Assembly: GCA_027596945.1 (NCBI GenBank)
Contig: JADGJH010000376.1
Location: forward strand, 1,819-19,936
Reading direction: 5' to 3'
DNA from: Physocladia obscura
Taxonomy: Eukaryota > Chytridiomycota > Chytridiomycetes > Chytridiales > Chytriomycetaceae
Length of the DNA stretch: 18,118 nt
In this document: piece by piece, positions 10,810 through 18,118 of the stretch
Position numbering within the stretch: the stretch's first letter is position 1
Layout: each line of letters begins with the position of its first letter
Made by a program: the position numbers and the translations under genes
The notes under the pieces: generated by a model
The model's input: only the letters and a program-made list of their open reading frames with translations
The model's database searches: none
What the model was told of the DNA's origin: nothing

Positions 10810-12260
10810 TTACTCCAATGATTGTTGCACCATTAGGGCACCGTCCTTATTAACATATTCAACATCCATTGCTCCTTCGTGAGCATTTGAATATGCAATA
10901 AGTTCACTGGCAACGGCATCCAAAACAATATGTGTGCTCCGTACGCTTGGATTAGTTTTTGCACTTGGGTTTTTGCGCAAGGTGCTTCTTTTTGAGAATT
11001 CTCGACCAACAGCCGGGAGTAAATCAACAGTTGGGACACGACTCGAAACTGTGCTACCATCACCCAACTGAATCGGAGCAAATGACATCCATGGATGCTT
11101 TATGGCTTCGACGGCAGTCATTCGATCGTGCGGGTTTAGGTACAGCAGCTTGGAAATAAAGTCCTTCGCTGTTTTTATTTTATTTTATTATTTTTTGTAA
11201 TATATGTTAAAGAACTCATGAATAAAATTATATACCTTCAGACGAGATATCGAGCCAATATGGCTCTTCAAAATAAAACTCTGCGCGAAGAACTTTTTCG
11301 TCGACAATCCCTCCTTCAAGTGCAAATGGAAAGAATCCGCAAAGTAAGAAATAAGTCATAACACCGATTGCCCACATATCAACGGGTTTGCCATATCCTT
11401 TATGCAAGAAAATTTCTGGCGCCATATACGTCGGTGTTCCCAGTTTTGTGCTTAGCATCATATCGGGAGTTTCAAGCATTTTAGAAAGACCAAAATCGGA
11501 AATCATAAGTTGCGAGAGAGAATCTTTTGACCTGAACAAAAGATTTTCGGGCTTGAATTAAATTATTAGCATCACCGATAAACGAGTGACAATATATATA
11601 AAGAAAAGGGAAGAGACCTTGATATCCCTGTGAACAACATTATTTTCATGCAAATACGCAACACAGTCCAATACGGTTCTAATGATTTCGGCAGCATTTT
11701 CTTCATAGAAGGAGCCCTTTTCCATGATGTATTCAAAAAGTTCACCGCCAGAACACAGATCCAAAACAAGATATAGAGAATTCGGTGTTTCGAAATATTC
11801 GTGGAGCGTAACAATATGACGATGACCTCTCGATATTTCTTTTAGAATTTTTACTTCGTTACGAACAAGCTGTTCTCGACCGCGCATATGATTCTTGTTG
11901 ATCACTTTCAGTGCGTATTTTTCGCCTGTGCTGATCTGTGGTATACGGGGATGATGAAGTGGGTTGTTTACGATTATGTTATTGTCCAATGTTACCTTTA
12001 TCGCTTCCTTCACAGTTCCAAATGTTCCGTTTCCGAGAATACGCCCAGTCTATTAAAGTTACAATACTTGTTAGATTCCCTATGGCGATAAGATACTGTA
12101 AGAAATATAACCTTATAGTCACACTTGAAGCGATCGAAGTATCCAGAAGCGACGTTCGATATCGAAACATATAACGTAAAATTGACACATAAGACCAAAC
12201 AAATCGACTTAAAGTAATCAAATCAATGCTCACCGCAGCGAGGGGTTTTACTGTCGTCAT
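10810..12260 (-). CDS. Ca2+/calmodulin-dependent protein kinase paralogue (CaMK-B)
   Basis: Minus-strand exons 12234-12260, 12112-12123, 11996-12049, 11618-11935, 11236-11551 and 10810-11168 splice in phase through GT-AG introns to 361 residues. The ATG at 12258-12260 gives MTTVKPLAA. The glycine loop GRILGNGTFGTV, lysine in YALKVI (about 41), HRDIKPEN (aspartate about 135), DFGLSK and GTPTYMAPE are all present, so it should be catalytically active. The region after HPWMSF, SRVPTVDLLP, corresponds to the autoinhibitory segment of CaMK-A; the two tails then diverge and CaMK-B ends ALMVQQSLE. Activation by Ca2+/calmodulin in the cytosol is inferred from the family. Compared with CaMK-A it keeps the 12-nt CxYK exon and the following 54-nt exon but lacks the 21- and 18-nt exons, and its activation segment is not split. 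Confidence 0.92.
12112..12123 (-). other. 12-nt micro-exon of CaMK-B (CDYK)
   Basis: On the minus strand, acceptor ...ttcaag is followed by TGTGACTATAAG and donor gttata. It is entered and left in phase 0 and supplies Cys-Asp-Tyr-Lys before TGRILGNG. The exon matches the CaMK-A micro-exon in length, phase and sequence. Confidence 0.75.
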
Positions 12261-12330
12261 TTTTTTGCAATAATCTTTCTCTGTTCAAAATTGGCTTTTT
12301 AATTTCAAACCAGTTCAGTTCACTGGGCAA

Positions 12331-12336
12331 TTTATT
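12331..12336 (-). terminator. Poly(A) signal of the cysteine-rich gene
   Basis: Minus-strand AATAAA, about 65 bases beyond the TAG stop of the cysteine-rich gene and 71 bases from the CaMK-B start on its other side. Confidence 0.5.
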
Positions 12337-12401
12337 CAAAGTTCAACATTTCCAGAGTACAAAAAGAACTGCAAAAACTGGGCATTCTTCAATTCGCCGC
12401 T

Positions 12402-15400
12402 CTAATCACGTGCTAATGTGCAAGTATTTCCTGTGCAAGCGTATCCATCACCACATCTTTCAGGAACAGTTGCCATTTTGTTTTTCACACACACGGTAAA
12501 AGACTCTGCGCTTGTACACGCTGTTGAAAAATCTGCAGAGACAGCACAAACATTACACCTCGGATCAGTTGGTACCGTACAAACATTATGGCAGCATTTC
12601 TGGCCAACAGAACAAGTCAAAACGGCGCCAGTTGAAACTGGAATCCAGAAAATAATTTTAAAGAGAAAATCAAGTAAATTTGTTTGTGAGTAAACACCGA
12701 CCTCCGTTCTGGCAAATAGTGTAAGAACTTGGATTTATACATGCTATATTCGCGTCAATGACGTGTTGGCATACGTTTTCTGCAGATGAAGACGTGACAA
12801 CCAAATCTTGCAATTCAGCATATGGAATCAATAGACTTGGCATTTGCTTTTTGCACGCAGTTGGATAGTTGCATATGTTAGCGTCTGCACAGCAGACTGT
12901 TCCAAACGCGCAAGTTTGTGGAGCTGTTGCCGAGAATTCTATTTTTGTCTTTTTTAATGACACTACTTGGCATAGGTTTTTTATATCACCTTCATTTACG
13001 CAGATATTAAACTGTGCATTAGAGACGCACAAAATAGTATTGTCTGAGAGGCTTTTGCATCTGGAAGGCAGGGTCGCAGAACAATTATTACTGCATTTGT
13101 TTGAATCACTACAACATCTTGTTCCAATTGGACATGAAATATCCGATAGATTTGCAGCCACTTCTGGAAAAATAAAAATCAATTACATTAAATTTTGAGC
13201 CACAAAATATGAAGGAGCAATGCTTTTTACCTTGGTTTAAACAATAATTAAAAGTCTCTGCAGTTTGGCAAACCATATCATTGTCGGATAATCCTTCACA
13301 GCTACCGGCAACATTAACGTTTCCAGATATTCCTTCAACTTCAGTAGAGCTGCTGTTGTTTGCTTCAACAGAATTAAAGCCGCATAATATTGAATTTGAA
13401 GGAGCACACGAATTAAAGCAACAACTTTCTCCGTTTGAACAATAGACTGGATTCGATGCGAGAACTAAGTTACAAATAATGTTAATAAAAAGTATGTAGC
13501 AATTAGCATGAATAGATAATCAATAATGTGTAACGGAAAATTAGTTTGAACCAAAAAAAAGTTAGTCATACTTTGGTTTAAGCAAACAGCATACGCATTC
13601 AAACTTGTGCACACAAATACATTGTCGCTGACACCAAAGCATGGATTTACTGAAAAACTTGAAGTCTGAATGCAAACACCACGAGAACAAACTGTGCCAT
13701 CTACGCAAGTTTCTGGTGAATCAGACGAAACTGTTAAGAAATCATAATTAGTCGTTTCGACTGCTGAATATTTGCCACAAACATCCTCCTGAACACATCA
13801 CATAAGTTGTCGGATTAATGCAAACTATGTTGCCATCAAAGGCATTAGTACAAGCGGATTCTGTGCCGTTGTTGAAGTTTTGGTTCCCAGATTTTAATAA
13901 TACACTCAACGAAGGGCCCAAAAGTTTTTGAGCCGCTATTTTATTGGCACATTCATTTTTGTCTGCATCGCAAACTTGTCCACTTGAACACGTTGAATCA
14001 GGGCTGTTGGATATTTGTCCACTTATACAGGTATTAAACTGTGTTTTGGAAGTGCATACGATCTCTCCGTCTGTTATAGATTCGCATTTCGAAGGAAGTG
14101 AAACGATTTTGTCTGTGCATGAATTTTGACAAGTGTTTACTGTTGGACAACAAACTGACTGAATTGGACAACTTTGCTCAAACGATGAAGCAACTCCTCC
14201 ATTGCAATAGACAAATGTAGTTCGTGATACACATACAATATCATTATTAGCAATTTGTTGACACTGTGCACCTAAAATATTGGTTGAACTTTCATTAACA
14301 GTGCCAATCAAGCCAATAACAATTTGTGGTTGGGTGAATTTCCGAATATAATTTGCAGACAAAACGGTTTTGGCTATTCCACATGCGACGTTTGAGCTCA
14401 ATACACAAGCGTTACCACAGCATATAGTGCCATTGGCACATTTCTGAGGAACAGTTGCTGAAATTTGGTTCAAGCACACAGTGTATGCCGTTAAACTTGT
14501 ACATATAATACTGTAATCCATACTTCCGGTACAAGTGCTGCAAAGAGGATAAGAAATGGCAATTCTGGAATCAATACAAGTTCCAGTGCAGCACGTTGTT
14601 CCAGCTGATTAAACAAAAAACAAAAATAAGAATTATTGTTGGAGAAAATGGTTTGTTCACCTTGACATAAAACCGAAGAAGTCACTGCGAATCCACCGCG
14701 ACACTTTACGTATCCAGAAGGATTTACACAAGCAGATGCACCGTCGGCAATATTCAAGCAAACATTTACGGGAGGGTTGAGTGTAATAAGGTTGGTGGAT
14801 GCATTATAAGGGAATTTTGGCAAAATGTTGTTGCAGTTGTGCTTATAGTCACAGCGGTTTGTATCGCTATCAGCACAACATACAGTTCCAGGTGCACAAG
14901 ACTGCCGTGCGGTAACTGAGACAAGTCCGTTGTAACATATGTCGAATGTATTTACTGTAGCACATATGATGGCGTTATTTGGCTTCTGTGCACATTTCGA
15001 CGGTAATAGTGTTGCGCATTCACTTGGTGGTTGACACGTATTACTATCCGCACAGCAGTATGTTTTAATCGGGCAGCTTTGGTCTGCCAAAGGAAGTTGC
15101 ACTATTGTCGAGTTTCACCTTCAAAAATAATAGAAAAGAAAAGAAAAAACAAAATAGATCAAACGTACATCCAGCCGAACAAATATTAAAAGTCGTGGAC
15201 GACTTGCAAACAATATCGTTTTCGGCTATTTCGCGACAGGGGCTTATATTGGATTGTACAATAGGAATACTCGATATTGAAGTAATTAAACTAGGGCTGT
15301 GGATCAAAGTTCCGCACGCAATATCATCTGGAACTACACAGGCGTTTGAACAGCAGACAGTACCTGCTGCGCACTTCTGAGGAACGGTCATAACTGCTAC

Positions 15401-15805
15401 AATTTTAAAAGATCAATTATCAAATTTGACGCGAAAAAAGCTGGAAATTACATCCAGCTAGACAAATACTAAAGCTGTACGAATTAACGCAGGCTATACT
15501 CTGATCTTGAGCATTTTCACACACATTGGAGCAAGTCTGGTTTGCATACGGTAAAACACACGCGTTGTTACAACAAACGGTTCCCGGAGAACAAATTTGT
15601 GTCGAAAAGTTTACGGCTAATATTGAGAAGATACAATAAATAATATTTGTTAAATGAGAAAGCTTATTATCATTATGTTGTTTGATTTTCACGGACCGTG
15701 GTTGAAACAGGTGACAAACCATGATGGATTTACGCATGCTAAACCTCCGTCTGCGACCTCGGCACAAACATTAATTGGACTGGAACCATTTAATGTTACT
15801 AACAT
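12402..15805 (-). CDS. Large cysteine-rich multi-module protein, CBM19-like repeats
   Basis: Nine minus-strand exons: 15697-15805, 15452-15616, 15169-15396, 14661-15101, 13783-14604, 13572-13730, 13231-13464, 12702-13163 and 12402-12637. All junctions are GT-AG, all eight introns are phase 1, total about 951 residues. The product is 14 tandem modules of about 50-70 residues with the pattern C-x(6-9)-[DN]-x-x-x-C-x(6)-[FY]-x-x-C-x-x-G-x(5-9)-C-x-x-G-[TS]-x-C-C-x(3-6)-C. The spacing from [FY]-x-x-C to G-T-x-C resembles CBM19 chitin-binding modules of fungal chitinases; this is a pattern match, not a search result. Modules fall into four types that recur in order a-b-c-d, a-b-c-d, a-b-c-d, a-b. 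So many cysteines imply a secreted, disulfide-bonded protein, but no signal peptide is visible: the ATG at 15803-15805 follows closely on an upstream in-frame stop, and a leader exon joined at the ag at 15796-15797 (also phase 1) is possible. No catalytic domain is present. Confidence 0.8.
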
Positions 15806-16796
15806 AGGAACACGGGAAATTTGGAAATGTAAAGATTTTTAAAATTGTTTTGTCATTTTGGGTGATTCGGACATGAAAAAAACCCAAGGAAAACTTCACT
15901 GAACTCACTGAAAACAAACAAATATTTTCTCAAAACAGAAGAAAGGAAGGAAATATTGTCTTTTTTTATTTGAATCAAAAAGATGTCAGAGGAATTGTGA
16001 AGATTGTCCAATAGGCATCCTTTTTATTCCCAAAGGCCAAAACTGCTTCTTCATACTTTCAGTGGAAAAATTAATCCTTTACTCCACAGGAATGAACAAA
16101 TCCTACTTCTCATTCAGAAACAGGTGTCTTGCTTCATTAATACCAGATCCAGCAGCAGTTAAAAACCCATTATCAGATTCATCATGAGCTGGAGTATAAG
16201 TCACATGGATGCTATTTGGTTAAATAGGCCCAAATGTACATCAAACTACACATGTATTTGCTGTTTTCAGGCCGAATCATCTTTTTTGGACTTTGCATTT
16301 CTTAAATGCCATCCAAAAGAGTTAACAGGTAGCTGTTCTTGCAATATTGACTCAAAAATATGGAACAAGTATATCAATCATGACCTCCTATAAATTTTTT
16401 GTACTCAAGAAAAATCTAATACCTATCATTTTCTGCATTCGTCTGTTTTAGCTTTTACCGCAATGATCTTTGTATATTATCTGATATTCTAAGCATTTCC
16501 ACACTCTGCGCTCCCAAAATTTTAATTTGCAACCCAGTCAATAGAGTAGCGACGGCATCATGGGAATTTAAAGTGCACGACTGTGCTGAAATCAATAGAA
16601 TCGACGAGATCAATTCAAACCTGGATCATCAGAGTTATGTGGCGCAAAATGCGGCGAGTTTGAACGAATTTTTTCATATTTGTATGGTGAACTTTCAATT
16701 TAGAAGAAACTAAAAAAAACAACTTAATTATTATTACATAGTGTCTTTAGAAATTGTTTTTTTTTATATGGTTTTTTAGGGAGAATGAATTGTAAT
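15806..16796. other. Intergenic region upstream of the cysteine-rich gene
   Basis: It should hold the promoter and probably a leader exon of the cysteine-rich gene, but I could not identify an ATG followed by a hydrophobic stretch with a phase-1 donor. A minus frame around 16280-16000 gives short protein-like pieces (AAGSGINEARHLFLNEK) broken by stops, possibly an eroded element. Repeat copy 2 lies at 16555-16666. Nothing else is supported. Confidence 0.45.
16555..16666 (+). repeat. Dispersed repeat, copy 2
   Basis: Second copy of the block found at 3928-4038, same orientation, about 12.6 kb away. It shares the catcatgggaatttaaag start, the ctgaaatcaatagaatcgac core, ctggatcatcag and ggcgcaaaatgcgg. 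One single-base indel separates the copies. No flanking target-site duplication or poly(A) tail was seen. Confidence 0.75.
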
Positions 16797-18118
16797 TTAT
16801 TTTTGATTCAACTCTGCGACAAGTGCCGCATGCTTTCTTTGTCGCTCATTTCTTTCATGTGCCACAGCTTGCTCCGCCTTTATAGATATTGCTGGAAAAA
16901 TTTTTTACAGGTAAATTCAGTAATAAGAAAAAAAAGTACACAACAAACTTTGCAAATCTTGAATTTTTTCTTGAATAAAGTGCAGTTTTTCTGTCAAAGA
17001 AGCAGGACTCAAATCGCCTTCTCTAAATAACGGATTATCACCCGGATTTGCCCAACCAACTGTCAACCCGGCTCCACCTCCCTTAGCATTATTTACAGTG
17101 AAAGAAACTCCAGCACTATGTGTCTGCAGCCCTGAACCAAGGAAACCGTGTGAATACTGTGCGTCTCCATTCACGTCGCTGATGACTATTGCGGATGGTG
17201 CAGTTGACGGTCGATTATTGTAACTGATGATTCGGTCATAAATATTGTTTATTGCAAGCTTTGTTTCTCCAATCATACGTGATCGCTCTTTTCCTGTCTT
17301 GTCGCGTTCCTCTATTCGTTGTTCCATGTACGCAAACTCTTGTTTTATTTTATCCAGATGCTTTTGTCGCGTTCCAAGTTGTGAATTATAGACAAGAATT
17401 AAATCGTTTTTGCTCTTTGTTTATTTTTTAAATTTTTGTTAATTTATATGTCAAATTTAAGAAAATTTAATGTACAAAGAAATACAAAGAAATACTTTTA
17501 TCAGTGCTGCCAATGCACTTTGACGCCCTTCAATTTCATCCTGGCTTTTCTGCACCATGTTTATCAAATCTTCGTTTGTTTCTAAAAGAGTTTTATGTCT
17601 CATTATTATATCATTTATATGAGGTTCATTAATGTCGAGGTAATCAGGAGGAAGAACGTCAACAACAGATTGAAGGTAGGCTTCATAGATTTGGTATTTT
17701 TCTGAAAATTTCTGGTAAGTAACTGACCAAATTAGTATTTTTGACAGCTTAACTAATGAGTCTCTGAATATGTGCAGTTTTTTCTTGAAGCTCTAACTGT
17801 GAATTTTGCAGTTGTTGATACTCTCCTTCCTGCTTTCTTAAATTTAACAAAATTTAACCGAAAAGAAACAGCCTCGTACCTTTATTTCCCTCAACTTTCG
17901 CTCAGCCATTGCTTTGATATTTGCTCGTTGTCTCTTTGCGTCGTTTTCTTTCAAGAATTTTTCGAATTTTGTAACTCGGTCCCTAATTTGTTTTTGCTGT
18001 GGGCAGGTTGTTTTTTTTTTTTTTTTTTTTTTAAAAAAAAAGCAAAAAATCGTATAAAAAAAAGAAATATTAATAACCTTAAATAGGAATTAATATTGAT
18101 TTTGGCGGCATTGTTAAA
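16797..18118 (-). CDS. Flagellar coiled-coil protein, CFAP73/CCDC42 (DUF4200) family, 5' end missing
   Basis: Minus-strand exons 18078-18118 (cut by the window edge), 17880-17982, 17754-17832, 17496-17701, 16949-17414 and 16797-16891 splice in phase to 329 residues and a TAA stop. The first complete exon encodes KFEKFLKENDAKRQRAN, matching the DUF4200 signature of CCDC42/CFAP73 (F-[IL]-x-E-N-D-x-K-R-x-R-A). IQRLIKKYQIYEAYLQSVV and IIMRHKTLLETNEDL follow in family order, then a long charged coiled coil. In Chlamydomonas the CFAP73 homologue MIA2 pairs with MIA1/CFAP100 to regulate inner dynein arms; CCDC42 is a sperm-flagellum homologue. A Gly/Ser/Asn-rich insert of about 60 residues separates the last two coiled coils. 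The acceptors of exons 17754-17832 and 17496-17701 have close alternatives; I chose those that keep the coiled-coil frame. Confidence 0.83.
18011..18041. repeat. Poly(T)/poly(A) tract inside an intron
   Basis: Twenty-two T followed by nine A on the plus strand, lying in the intron 17983-18077 of the CFAP73-like gene. On the transcribed strand it becomes a U run followed by a long A run. It is a simple low-complexity tract and may be length-variable. Confidence 0.8.

Noticed and set aside
12402..15805. Possibility that the cysteine-rich ORFs are several separate small secreted proteins
   Set aside because: Eight GT-AG introns link them in one continuous phase-1 frame, the module order runs across the junctions, and only the last has a 3' poly(A) signal close by.
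12402..15805. Assignment of the cysteine modules to insect-type CBM14 or to hevein-like CBM18
   Set aside because: CBM14 and CBM18 cysteine spacing and aromatic positions differ; the [FY]-x-x-C-x-x-G...C-x-x-G-T-x-C pattern is nearer CBM19, and even that is only tentative.
17772..18086. 104-residue plus-strand ORF ending in a phenylalanine/lysine run
   Set aside because: Antisense to CFAP73-like exons and translating the poly(T)/poly(A) tract; not a gene.

Overview
The window is nuclear DNA from an intron-rich, moderately AT-rich eukaryote, most likely a zoosporic (chytrid-like) fungus. This is inferred from four things: short GT-AG introns (mostly about 50-110 nt), two fungal-type Ca2+/calmodulin-dependent kinases, a flagellar CFAP73/CCDC42-family coiled-coil protein, which implies a motile flagellated stage, and a very large cysteine-rich protein whose modules resemble chitin-binding CBM19. 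I found no rRNA, CRISPR array or convincing tRNA. All gene models were spliced by eye from codon phase and family motifs, so exact junctions, above all at the 5' ends, are predictions.

Layout, left to right. 1-676 (+): 3' part of a GYF-domain spliceosomal protein (CD2BP2/Lin1/Snu40 type). 1101-1866 (+): decayed Rab-like GTPase whose G-box motifs are out of order. 1942-3784 (+): CaMK-A, with 12-, 21- and 18-nt micro-exons. 3785-5365: non-coding, with copy 1 of a dispersed repeat. 5366-6245 (+): intact Rab18-like GTPase. 6415-8265 (-): class-I-type glutamine synthetase-like enzyme, convergent with the Rab gene. 8266-10809: mostly non-coding, with one unassigned ORF and the eroded remains of a Ty1/copia-like element. 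10810-12260 (-): CaMK-B, paralogue of CaMK-A and sharing its 12-nt micro-exon. 12402-15805 (-): the cysteine-rich gene, 9 exons and about 951 residues. 15806-16796: intergenic, with copy 2 of the dispersed repeat. 16797-18118 (-): CFAP73/CCDC42-like gene, 5' end outside the window.

The genes do not form an operon-like unit. The main themes are signalling and traffic (two CaMKs, one live and one dead Rab), a housekeeping splicing factor, a nitrogen/amide ligase, a flagellar component and a probable cell-surface or wall protein. The most novel item is the cysteine-rich gene. It has 14 modules of mostly eight cysteines, organised as a four-module super-repeat a-b-c-d repeated three and a half times. 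All eight introns are in phase 1 and seven of them fall at the same point of the module, which points to growth by block-wise duplication of symmetric exons.
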